Assembly: GCF_022808675.1 (NCBI RefSeq)
Contig: NZ_JAKZKV010000002.1
Location: 186,001-250,000, forward strand
Origin: Parabacteroides sp. FAFU027
GTDB lineage: Bacteria > Bacteroidota > Bacteroidia > Bacteroidales > UBA7332
DNA length: 64,000 bases
Reading direction: 5' to 3'
Below are positions 24,204 to 32,807 of the stretch, piece after piece. The notes beneath the pieces were generated by a model. It saw nothing but the letters and a program-made list of their open reading frames with translations, was not told where the DNA came from and did not search any database. How positions within the stretch are numbered: the stretch's first letter is position 1; the number at the start of each line of letters is the position of its first letter. Position numbers and translations under genes: made by a program.

Positions 24204-26252
24204 TTATTTTATTGTCACATTAAAGACAAATGTCACCTGATATTGCTTACTATTCTTAGTGTAAACAAATGCTTCCTTCACGGTGTATTTGTCTCCGGCT
24301 TTGCTCTTGCCCGGGTATTGACCGATAGTAAATTCAAAATTGTTGGATGCAAATTCGTTGAATAATCTACTGTCATTGTCTTTTCCCCAGCTGGTTACAT
24401 TGCCCGAACTGTCGAACCAGAAGCCCAGTCCGTTAGCGGTGGTGTTGTAGTTGAGCGAACCGTTTGACTCGACGGCGGCAAAAGCGATTTTGCCCTCCTG
24501 TGGTGTGGCTTTTGCATTGAGCAAGGCACCTGCGATTGCCGAAGGCTGCAGTACTAATGCCTGGGCCACTTTGGCGATGTCCCCGTTCGTGTTCAGATTG
24601 ACTGTAGTCCCTGAGTAAGCGGCTGCATCAGCGGCAAATGAGAGATTATAGGTCAATGTCAGGTCTTTCGGAGTATCATTTGGATTAATGGTAATATTCC
24701 CCAAAAGGTCGGTATTTGTAAATTTAACCGTGTAAGGCCACTGATCATCGTTGCTCTCTTTTTCATCCCATGCACTGGGCAAATAAGATGACGGAGCTCC
24801 GAGTACAACAAACCAAAGTTTAACGCAACCTGCCGGAACGGTGAATTCCACATTGGCAGAAGTTTTCCGGTTCATATCGCTATAAACGCGCTGGCCATTG
24901 CTCAGTAAGGCTACATAGCCATATCTCCATCCGGCACGAGTGAGTGACGTGCTGTTATATTTGGTCGTTGTCAGCGTTTTTCCCTCTTCGGAATATTGGC
25001 CCGGGTCACCGGGTGCCAGAGCTGATCCTGGAGTTAATGCGGTAAAGGCCGTGGAAACAACGGTTCCGGCTGCCGGAACGTTCAGCGGAATAACATTGTA
25101 ACCGGTTGTTCCCGGACATCTAGCATAAGCCACCTGATAAGTTCCATCGGTCAACTGATAGAATTTGTAGGTATGTTTGCCAATGTAGTTCGCTCCGTTT
25201 GAGCGGATGGCATCGAGATCCCAGGTAACGAAACGGGTAGCCGCTTCATACATCTCAGCATTCAACTGATCAACGGTCAGGTTATTCAGGCGCATGTAAG
25301 TCTGAATCGGATCTTCAGGACTTTTTGACTCCCTCCAGATTCTTCCGATAAAATCAATACCCCGCTTTTGAGCCCAGTAATAGTGAATAAAATAGCTAGC
25401 ATAACGCTGCCATTCATGGCAAATGTGACGGTGGTAATTATCGGTATATACGGAAAAATTATAGGAATCAAAAGCCTGAGTAGGATACGATTGGTATGAC
25501 TGCCATTGAGCGGTTTGTTCCCAGAAAGCATTACCTCCATTACCCCCAAAACCATATCGAAATCCCGTTGTTAAATCATCGGGACTTCCTGACGCGATCG
25601 CATCAGCATACACCTGATACTGGAAACTGTGGCCGATCTCATGAGCGATAACAGATCCCACCGGTTTACAGGTTGCCGGATTAACCCACAATCCTCCAAT
25701 CACATTATCGTAGCCGCCACCGTAAGCTGCCCATTCGGTTTGATACAAGAGGTAGATTTGCATTTTATACTTGTCAAGGTTTGATTTTCCTTTACCGACC
25801 TCGGCAAATTTCAGTGTATTGACATTGACAGCATAATATTCTTCCTCTTTTTTCAGCATATCATCCACATCAATCCGCATGGCTTCAGGTACGGTGCTGG
25901 CATTAGGATCACTGCCGAAACCCGCTTCCCAGAATACAAAGAAATGCTCGGATTGTTTGCTCCGCACAAACGACCACTTACTGTCGCTACGAAGCACATC
26001 CATATTCTTCATTTCCTGAGGCTTGTAGTATTTGTTGTAGTCTTTTACATCAGATGGCTTAAGAATGACCACAGCCCCGGAATCCGTTTTCACTGTGTCT
26101 TTTTTAGCCAGAGTGGGCTCATCAACGCCAGTCTTACAACCTACAAAAGTCAGGGAAAAGACTCCTACAAATAAGAACGAAAAGAGAAATGAAAGGCATA
26201 AGCCGGGAAATCCCGGCTTATGTGATATTGATTTTAATTTAAATAACCTCAT
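24204..26252 (-). CDS. HExxH metallopeptidase-like (DUF6055) lipoprotein with C-terminal DUF4859 module (682 aa)
   Basis: An N-terminal hydrophobic signal ends in the lipobox FVGC (Cys39). The central domain at about residues 75-400 resembles DUF6055. It carries AHEIGHSFQYQ with His204, Glu205 and His208, and Glu245 in AFWEQTAQW as a possible third zinc ligand, the gluzincin layout. A linker beta-domain follows, then a C-terminal DUF4859-like module (WFDSSGNVTSWGKDND, FTIGQYPGKSKAGDKY) of the type repeated in the neighbouring gene at 26269. It is a surface lipoprotein in the SusC/D operon and may cleave the protein part of a glycoprotein. The start at 26252 lies 16 bp from the upstream stop, and a perfect hairpin overlaps codons 11-19. 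Confidence 0.82.
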   Translation of the reverse strand: MRLFKLKSISHKPGFPGLCLSFLFSFLFVGVFSLTFVGCKTGVDEPTLAKKDTVKTDSGAVVILKPSDVKDYNKYYKPQEMKNMDVLRSDSKWSFVRSKQSEHFFVFWEAGFGSDPNASTVPEAMRIDVDDMLKKEEEYYAVNVNTLKFAEVGKGKSNLDKYKMQIYLLYQTEWAAYGGGYDNVIGGLWVNPATCKPVGSVIAHEIGHSFQYQVYADAIASGSPDDLTTGFRYGFGGNGGNAFWEQTAQWQSYQSYPTQAFDSYNFSVYTDNYHRHICHEWQRYASYFIHYYWAQKRGIDFIGRIWRESKSPEDPIQTYMRLNNLTVDQLNAEMYEAATRFVTWDLDAIRSNGANYIGKHTYKFYQLTDGTYQVAYARCPGTTGYNVIPLNVPAAGTVVSTAFTALTPGSALAPGDPGQYSEEGKTLTTTKYNSTSLTRAGWRYGYVALLSNGQRVYSDMNRKTSANVEFTVPAGCVKLWFVVLGAPSSYLPSAWDEKESNDDQWPYTVKFTNTDLLGNITINPNDTPKDLTLTYNLSFAADAAAYSGTTVNLNTNGDIAKVAQALVLQPSAIAGALLNAKATPQEGKIAFAAVESNGSLNYNTTANGLGFWFDSSGNVTSWGKDNDSRLFNEFASNNFEFTIGQYPGKSKAGDKYTVKEAFVYTKNSKQYQVTFVFNVTIK
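26197..26222 (-). other. Perfect hairpin at the 5' end of the metallopeptidase-like gene
   Basis: 12-bp arms CATAAGCCGGGA (26197-26208) and TCCCGGCTTATG (26211-26222) around AA. It lies inside the first codons of the gene at 24204-26252, where it encodes HKPGFPGL. In the sister junctions such hairpins lie between genes. Confidence 0.7.
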
Positions 26253-26268
26253 AACCAGTCTGCTATAA

Positions 26269-27732
26269 TTAAGGCGCTGTTACTTTGAAGGTGATATTGA
26301 ATGCCACGGAACCACCGTTGTATGTGGCAATCAGTTTGGTTGTCACCGTTGAGCCTGCCACTCCATTGTCCGGGTGATTACCTCCGTAGAGATACAACTC
26401 GGTCTCGCTGTGTCCGAGGCTGCACCATACCTGGCTGTCAGCCCATCCGGCAGCAGTACCATCCGCTTTAAGCCAGTAGCCCGGAGCGTCTGCTGTATAT
26501 GTAGGAGCTGTTTCGCTCACGGCTCCCTGATAGAGTTTCAAATCACCGGCAACAATAGCCTGGTGGATCTGGTAAGTGGTCTTTTTGAACGCATCACGTA
26601 GTAGTTCCTTGACATCCACTTTTACCATAGCATAGTCGTTGCTGTAAGGCTTGGTCATTTCGATTGTTTTTTCAACAGCTTTAGGATCACCAGCTGGAGC
26701 CGTTTCCGGATCCTGGTATGCTTTTACGTTGACCTTGATTTTCAGCATCACGATCTTATTATTAGCCAACATGCCGTATTGGATAGTCACTGATTGTCCG
26801 CCTTTCAGGTGTCCGGGGAACTGACCAATTCCGATCATGTTTTCTGAGAGATCCCCATATGAAGAGTAAACGCTGGCATTATCCCCCCAGGCTCCGGCAA
26901 AGCCGTTCATGTCGTACCAGAATCCTTTTGGAGGAGCGGTACATTCCTGGTTGTATGAGCCATCTTCGTTAACAGCGATAAATTTCACATCTGCCAGGGA
27001 GGTCACGCCTAAATCGGATTTAGCCTGAGTAGCATTGAACTGAACAGAATCCATGTCGTATGTGCTTCTGGCCAGAACATCCATCGTCAGATCCTGTGTG
27101 CGAACGACAGGTGCTGTGATTTTTCCGGCCGCTTTAGCGTTGATTGTGATGACAACAGCCACACGTTTTTCGTTGTATTTCAGACATTCGATGATTTTTA
27201 CCGTTTGTCCGTCCGTTAAATGTGACGGATATTGACCAATGTTGAATTTTCCCTCCTCGGTATTGAACTCAGCAAATACCATGGCTGATTCGCCCCATTT
27301 GGTTGTGTTGCCGTCGGCATCCCACCAGTGGCCCCAGGGAGAGTTGGTATTGGTGGCTGTTCCGTTGTCGGCATGAGTAACCCCCTCGATGGCGAAGCCT
27401 TTGATTTCGGGAGCACCGGCTGTGCCTTCTATACCGGCTAAAAGTTCTTCATTGGTAATACCAAAAAGTTTGGCAATTCTATCGACATCGATGGCCAGTG
27501 CTGCACCATCGTAAGATGTTTTACTGATTGTAACATCCAGCGAATATTCGAGAATCAGATTGGCATTGATATGTGTTCTTTCAGCCTCCCGAATGGAATC
27601 CTGCCGGGCTATTTCAGCTTTTTCCTCGTCAGTTAAAAAGTGCAGGCTACTGAAGTCTATGTTGTCCCCGCAACTGGCAAGTCCTGTCATCAACAGTGAC
27701 AGAAATGCGATATATAAATATATTTTCTTCAT
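26269..27732 (-). CDS. Surface lipoprotein with repeated DUF4859-like modules, probable glycan-binding protein (487 aa)
   Basis: The signal MKKIYLYIAFLSLLMTGLAS is followed by Cys21 as lipidation site. The mature protein holds three related modules of about 120 residues. Each has a W(D/N)xxG...W segment followed by (I)GQ(Y/F)P-x-HL-x-x-GQ and a Y/N-rich strand: GNTTKWGES with NIGQYPSHLTDGQ, GFAGAWGDN with GIGQFPGHLKGGQ, and GTAAGWADS with YLYGGNHPDNG. Its place directly after SusD in the operon is the usual slot of a SusE/F- or SGBP-type binding protein, so it probably captures the glycan at the surface. A fourth copy of the module ends the neighbouring protein. Confidence 0.82.
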   Translation of the reverse strand: MKKIYLYIAFLSLLMTGLASCGDNIDFSSLHFLTDEEKAEIARQDSIREAERTHINANLILEYSLDVTISKTSYDGAALAIDVDRIAKLFGITNEELLAGIEGTAGAPEIKGFAIEGVTHADNGTATNTNSPWGHWWDADGNTTKWGESAMVFAEFNTEEGKFNIGQYPSHLTDGQTVKIIECLKYNEKRVAVVITINAKAAGKITAPVVRTQDLTMDVLARSTYDMDSVQFNATQAKSDLGVTSLADVKFIAVNEDGSYNQECTAPPKGFWYDMNGFAGAWGDNASVYSSYGDLSENMIGIGQFPGHLKGGQSVTIQYGMLANNKIVMLKIKVNVKAYQDPETAPAGDPKAVEKTIEMTKPYSNDYAMVKVDVKELLRDAFKKTTYQIHQAIVAGDLKLYQGAVSETAPTYTADAPGYWLKADGTAAGWADSQVWCSLGHSETELYLYGGNHPDNGVAGSTVTTKLIATYNGGSVAFNITFKVTAP

Positions 27733-27754
27733 GGTGTAAAGCTTGTTTAAGTGA

Positions 27755-27789
27755 CCGGATGTCTGACCGTTTGCGAGGCAAACATCCGG
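27755..27789 (-). other. Intercistronic hairpin between SusD and the binding lipoprotein
   Basis: 8-bp arms CCGGATGT (27755-27762) and ACATCCGG (27782-27789) in the 73-bp gap. There is no T-run on the minus strand beyond it. A role in differential mRNA stability is possible. Confidence 0.5.
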
Positions 27790-27805
27790 CTTTGAAGTTT
27801 ATATC

Positions 27806-29509
27806 TTAATTCGAACTGTTTGAATATCCGGCGTTCTGTTTCAGCGAGATATTCGCATCCAGAGCCGATTTGGGAATCGGGAAATAGTTCCAGTGAGTTT
27901 CGGTGGTGGCATCTTTGCAAAACCACGATTTGCCGTTGAATACGTTACGTCCGTCACTCATTTTGAAGCGGATCAGATCCTGACGGCGGTGGTGTTCGCC
28001 CACAAACTCCCAAGCCAGATCGTCCAGCAGACCGCCTAACTGGATGTCAGCTCCTCCTTCTGTTGTGCTAATGTATGAGGCGGGATCCCAGTTGGCAAAT
28101 CCCTCGCTGGTATATTCGCGGTGACCGTAATTGTAGCGGCTTCCCCCTTTCAACTGGGCAACGGTGCGAACGGCTTTTGCCGCAGAGCTGAATGAGCGTT
28201 TGCGTACTTCGGTTACCAGATCGGCTGCGACTTGCTCGTCACGACCGAGGCGCAACAGACATTCGGCTTTGATAAACATGGCATCTGCCAGGCGGAAGAA
28301 GGCCACATCATTACCGTATGTACCTCCGTCTCCGGCTACGATTTCACTTTTCACAAAACGATACCCCTCCTGCTGGTAAGCTCCCGGATTATCGATAGAG
28401 TGAACCTTCAACGAATAGTTTAACACACCTTGTCCCGCCCAGTCGTCGGCAGAGAATGCAATCGGGTCACCGGACTGAGGAATGGTTTTACCACTGGCAT
28501 CTTTCGTCGCCATGCGTTGTACTCCTCCTGCCCAGGTATATCCAAGGCGGTTGTCGCCCTCTTCGTAACTTTCAATAAACTGAGGTACGGCACAGCTACC
28601 ATTCCAGGGGGAACCTTCATAACCGTAAGCTGCAGCACCGGCTCCTGGCAAACATTTATTTACCAGATAATTGTGAGATGCGTTCTTTTTGTCAAGAGGT
28701 AAAGCAAAGATAACCTCCGGTGAGGTCGAAATATTCTCTTTAAAATTGTCCTGATAATTAGGAGCCAGAGAATAACCTCCGTTTGCAATCACTTCATTTA
28801 CCTCGGCAAGCGCTTTTTCATAATATTGCGTATCGTTCTTACCGAAATAGGTATTGTAGTTCAGGTAAAGTTTAGCCAATGCCATGCAGGCCGCATAACG
28901 GTTAGGATATCCGAATACCTTTTCCGTGCCGAGATCGTCCTTGATCGCATTCAGCTCGCTCACGCAGAAGTTGAAAATCGAATCGGCGTCAACCTGTTTG
29001 GGCAGGTAGCCTTTAGGGAGATTCTGGGTGGTTTCCAATGGAACGTTGCGGAAAGCGTCAAGCAGAACATAGTAATTCATCGCACGCAGGAAGCGCATCT
29101 GAGCCTGGTTGTTTCCGGTTTTGGGCAATACGTCCAAACATTTGTTGGTGTATCCGATACCCACGTAAGCATAGTGCCACAATCCTTCGATGTGTCCCAG
29201 GGTGTAATTCCAGCTGTGTTTGTGCATGTTGACGTAAAGGTCGCCCCAACCGATACCGATTCGTTTCGGAGTCATATAGGTATCGGCGCACTCCTCATTC
29301 AGGTCGAAGTAACCGTTCCATCCCCAGTAAAGGAAACGGAACTGGGCATATGCCTCACCCATCATGGAGCCTACCACTCCGGGGTCGTTAACATCAATGG
29401 TTTCATCAGTCAGTACATCGTACACATTCTCTTTCAGATCAGTACAGGCGCTGAAGGCCAGAACCGAACTAACCGCAAGGCTAAGTATGGAATATTTTAA
29501 TAGTTTCAT
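27806..29509 (-). CDS. SusD/RagB family outer-membrane lipoprotein (567 aa)
   Basis: The lipoprotein signal MKLLKYSILSLAVSSVLAFSAC fits the start at 29509. Family features include the TPR-like helical core (AQMRFLRAMNYYVLLDAFRNVPLETTQ, AACMALAKLYLNYNTYFGK, YEKALAEVNEVIANGGYSL) and the C-terminal LAWEFVGEHHRRQDLIRF followed by HWNYFPIPKSALDANISLKQN, both typical of SusD. It covers the SusC barrel and binds the oligosaccharide for import. It starts 13 bp after the SusC stop, so the pair is co-translated. Confidence 0.96.
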   Translation of the reverse strand: MKLLKYSILSLAVSSVLAFSACTDLKENVYDVLTDETIDVNDPGVVGSMMGEAYAQFRFLYWGWNGYFDLNEECADTYMTPKRIGIGWGDLYVNMHKHSWNYTLGHIEGLWHYAYVGIGYTNKCLDVLPKTGNNQAQMRFLRAMNYYVLLDAFRNVPLETTQNLPKGYLPKQVDADSIFNFCVSELNAIKDDLGTEKVFGYPNRYAACMALAKLYLNYNTYFGKNDTQYYEKALAEVNEVIANGGYSLAPNYQDNFKENISTSPEVIFALPLDKKNASHNYLVNKCLPGAGAAAYGYEGSPWNGSCAVPQFIESYEEGDNRLGYTWAGGVQRMATKDASGKTIPQSGDPIAFSADDWAGQGVLNYSLKVHSIDNPGAYQQEGYRFVKSEIVAGDGGTYGNDVAFFRLADAMFIKAECLLRLGRDEQVAADLVTEVRKRSFSSAAKAVRTVAQLKGGSRYNYGHREYTSEGFANWDPASYISTTEGGADIQLGGLLDDLAWEFVGEHHRRQDLIRFKMSDGRNVFNGKSWFCKDATTETHWNYFPIPKSALDANISLKQNAGYSNSSN

Positions 29510-29522
29510 GATATTCAGAGTA

Positions 29523-32500
29523 TTAGAAGTTTACAGAAAGACCTACGGTATAGGAACGAATGGTCGGATATTTGTCACGATCGTCAATACCGGGGGCCTT
29601 GAAAAAGTTAGAGACCTCAGGGTCAAGTCCGGAATAACCGGTGATACAGAAGAGGTTCTGACCTGATACATAGATCCTTGGATTCTGGATGTATTTTTTC
29701 ATAGAAGCCGAGGTTGGAATGGTATATCCCAATGTTGCGCTGGTCAGTTTGATAAAATCACCGTTTTCAATATAGTCACTCCAAACGCCTTGTGACATAG
29801 AGTTGGAGAGTTTTACCATTTTTTGTTTCCCGGTAGATTCGTCAATTACCGCAGCACCTGAAGCATCAACTGCACCATACATTTTAGCCGCTGATTTCAA
29901 ACGGTTATATGCGATAGAGTTGTTTTCGTAGAAGGCGCGCTGAACATTCAGAATCTGGAATCCAAACTGACCTGTAAATTGCAGGCTCAGGTCAAATCCT
30001 TTGTAACGGAAGGTGTTGTTCCATCCGGCATATACCTGAGGAAGACCGTTACCCAGGCGTTGACGGTTGGTTTGTTCGTTGTATTTGGTGTCAAACTCTT
30101 TGGCTACCCAGCCTCCGTTACCATCGGATACCTGTACCCACACAAATCCATCTTTGCTTACACCGGCTGATTTTAATCCCCAGAAATCTCCCATACGGTG
30201 GCCGACTTCCATGCAGTGCGTTGGTACTGAAATCGGATCACTTACGCCTCCTTCTTCTTTAAAATTGTCAGTTTCGTACAAATCATTTGATAAGCTCAAC
30301 AATTTGTTTTCGTTGTGAGAAAGCGTCAATGTGGTGTTCCATTCAAAATTGCGGGTTCTTACCGGAATGGCATTTATCATTACCTCGATACCGTTGTTGC
30401 GCATTTGTCCGACGTTGGCCAGTGTAGTTTCGTACATATTCGGTGGTACTGGAACTGCATAGAAATAAAGCAGATCGACCGTTTTCTTGGTATAAAGATC
30501 TACAGAACCGCTCAACCGGGAATTCAAAACAGCCCAGTCGAATCCCAGGTTCCACTCGCGGGTAGTTTCCCATTTCAAATCGGGATTCGGATTTTGAGCC
30601 ACTTTTAATGAAGGTGTCCATACGCCATCTTTACTTAGGTGCTTACCATACGTGTCGTAGTCGAAGGTTGTCAATGATTGGTAAGAGTCATTTGGAATTA
30701 CTCCGGTGACACCGTAACCCAAACGGAACTTCGCATTGTTCAACCAGTTAAAGCCTTTCATGAACTTCTCATTACTCATGGTCCATCCCAGAGAGGCCGA
30801 AGGGAAATTTCCCCATTGGTAATTGTATCCAAACTTGGAAGAACCTTCATGACGCAGGCTGAACATCGCATTGTAACGATCGTCGTAGCCATAGGTGACG
30901 CGACCGAAGAACCCGATCAGCCGATTGTCGTTTTTGTACGAATTCATGCTTGCCGAATGATCCTTATCGGTCAGATAAGTTCCCTGTACCAGATTGTTGT
31001 AGAGGTAAGATTCTGATGGAAAATTGGAGTTTCCGGCAGAGAATCCATCATATACATTATATAGGTAGCTATATCCGGCAAGTGCAGAAATACGGTTTTT
31101 TTCGATAGTGAAATTGTATTTTGAGGTCAACTCCATATTTTCGCTGCGACCGTTGGATGAGGATTTAGTAGCCGTTCCGCGTATTTTGGTAACGGCATGT
31201 GTTTCATCCAGATATTTACTCTGTGAATAAAACTGACCGGTATAGTAATTTTCGGAAGTCGCCTCGTCTTTTTTCAGAGATAACATCAGGTTGGTTTGCC
31301 ATCCTTTGATCGGTTCAAGAGTGATATTTCCGGTCAGTCGGGCGTAGCTCGAACGGGTATCGCCGATCAGTTCATTCTGGATGGCAACAGGGTTGTAATA
31401 CTGGAATCTGTCGAACTCTTCATGATAGGTTCCGTCCGCATTGTACACCGGCGATGAAGGATTGCGGATTAACGCCTGGCGATAGACATACGCATTGTCG
31501 TTGTTGGCATGCTTGTGAGTACCATAGAGCACATTAACGTTGAACTTCAACATATCATTCAGGGCATATTGGTTCAGGTCAAGCTGAGCTTTCAGGTTTT
31601 GGCGGTCGCTTTTTCGCATGATACCTACTTCATCCGTATAGGTGATGTTGGAAGAATAGGATGAGGTTTTAGATCCTCCTTCCAGACTCAGCGAGTGGTT
31701 TTGTGTAAAACCGGCTTTGCGGGTGACCGCTTTCAGCCAATCGGTGTCGTATCCATCATACGGGAAGTTGGTCCGGGCGTAGATGATGTCATTGGTATTC
31801 ATGAAATCAGCAGTCTTGTACCATTCTGACAAAGAGGCATAACTGGTATAGGTAACGCGTGATGGAGTATCGCGTTTCCCTCCTTTGGTGGTAATCAGAA
31901 TAACACCGTTAGCCCCACGGGTACCATAAATGGCTGCAGCCGATGCATCTTTTAATACGTCGATGGAGGCAACATTCTCGGGAGCTACAGAGGTCAGTGA
32001 ACCCTCAATACCATCCACCAAAATGAGCGGTGTGACATTCCCATTGATCGTCGTAATACCACGAAGCATGATGCTGGAAGTGGCATTCGGGTCACCCGAT
32101 GATTTAACGATGCTCAAACCGGCAATCTTACCTTTTACCAGTTCGGCAGCATCACCCACTTTACCCTGGATAAAGTCTTCTGCTTTCACACTGGCAACGG
32201 CGCTGGTTACATCACCTTTTTTCTGGGTACCGTAACCGATCACCACCACCTCATCAATGAGTTTGGTATTTTCTCTCAACGTTATACTCAGGTTCTGGGC
32301 TTTGCCGGTTACCACTTCCTGGGAGATATATCCCATAAAGGAGAATACCAGAACAGATTTTGGGCTGACCTGAAGCTTGAATTTACCATTGATGTCCGTA
32401 ATCGTTCCGTTTGTGGAGCCTTTTACCACGATATTTACACCAGGCAGGCTTTCTCCTTTGTCGCTGACAACCCTACCTGTGATCGTCACTGAGTTTTGCT

Positions 32501-32639
32501 GGCTTACCGTTACTGCTGCGTTTCCGGTGGGAGCAGCCCATATTTGGCTGATACCAACTCCGGAGGTCAGAAGTACACATGCCGCAACTTTTAACAAGCC
32601 TTCGCTGAGAAAGCCATTGGAGCTAAAATTTACTTTCAT
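29523..32639 (-). CDS. SusC/RagA TonB-dependent outer-membrane transporter (1038 aa)
   Basis: The signal region is followed by a carboxypeptidase-regulatory-like domain at about residues 50-125 (VTITGRVVSDKGESLPGVNIVVKGS, ITDINGKFKLQV). Next comes the SusC motif DEVVVIGYGTQKKGDVTSAV, the plug (AELVKGKIAGLSIVKSSGDP, IMLRGITTINGNVTPLILVDG, IDVLKDASAAAIYGTRGANGVILI) and a long barrel that ends in TVGLSVNF. It takes up the oligosaccharide across the outer membrane with energy from TonB. The adjacent GH127 (168 bp upstream, same strand) and SusD (13 bp downstream) define the core of the PUL. No strong -7 element was found directly upstream, so it may be transcribed from the GH127 promoter at 35242. 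Confidence 0.97.
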   Translation of the reverse strand: MKVNFSSNGFLSEGLLKVAACVLLTSGVGISQIWAAPTGNAAVTVSQQNSVTITGRVVSDKGESLPGVNIVVKGSTNGTITDINGKFKLQVSPKSVLVFSFMGYISQEVVTGKAQNLSITLRENTKLIDEVVVIGYGTQKKGDVTSAVASVKAEDFIQGKVGDAAELVKGKIAGLSIVKSSGDPNATSSIMLRGITTINGNVTPLILVDGIEGSLTSVAPENVASIDVLKDASAAAIYGTRGANGVILITTKGGKRDTPSRVTYTSYASLSEWYKTADFMNTNDIIYARTNFPYDGYDTDWLKAVTRKAGFTQNHSLSLEGGSKTSSYSSNITYTDEVGIMRKSDRQNLKAQLDLNQYALNDMLKFNVNVLYGTHKHANNDNAYVYRQALIRNPSSPVYNADGTYHEEFDRFQYYNPVAIQNELIGDTRSSYARLTGNITLEPIKGWQTNLMLSLKKDEATSENYYTGQFYSQSKYLDETHAVTKIRGTATKSSSNGRSENMELTSKYNFTIEKNRISALAGYSYLYNVYDGFSAGNSNFPSESYLYNNLVQGTYLTDKDHSASMNSYKNDNRLIGFFGRVTYGYDDRYNAMFSLRHEGSSKFGYNYQWGNFPSASLGWTMSNEKFMKGFNWLNNAKFRLGYGVTGVIPNDSYQSLTTFDYDTYGKHLSKDGVWTPSLKVAQNPNPDLKWETTREWNLGFDWAVLNSRLSGSVDLYTKKTVDLLYFYAVPVPPNMYETTLANVGQMRNNGIEVMINAIPVRTRNFEWNTTLTLSHNENKLLSLSNDLYETDNFKEEGGVSDPISVPTHCMEVGHRMGDFWGLKSAGVSKDGFVWVQVSDGNGGWVAKEFDTKYNEQTNRQRLGNGLPQVYAGWNNTFRYKGFDLSLQFTGQFGFQILNVQRAFYENNSIAYNRLKSAAKMYGAVDASGAAVIDESTGKQKMVKLSNSMSQGVWSDYIENGDFIKLTSATLGYTIPTSASMKKYIQNPRIYVSGQNLFCITGYSGLDPEVSNFFKAPGIDDRDKYPTIRSYTVGLSVNF

Positions 32640-32722
32640 GTTTTTACTGATTTAGGAATTTAAGGTGTTTATTTTGATAAACTCGTTTAGTCTTGTTGTG
32701 TCAGTCAGCTAATCCGACAGTT

Positions 32723-32742
32723 CCGGTTAACCCTATAACCGG
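32723..32742 (-). other. Small hairpin between GH127 and SusC
   Basis: 7-bp arms CCGGTTA (32723-32729) and TAACCGG (32736-32742). It lies in the 168-bp gap between two co-oriented genes, with no T-run. Confidence 0.4.
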
Positions 32743-32807
32743 GTAACTGCCGAAGAAGCACAAACTAACGATGATGAAAAAGCACAGTATATGTTACCTA
32801 TTGACTG

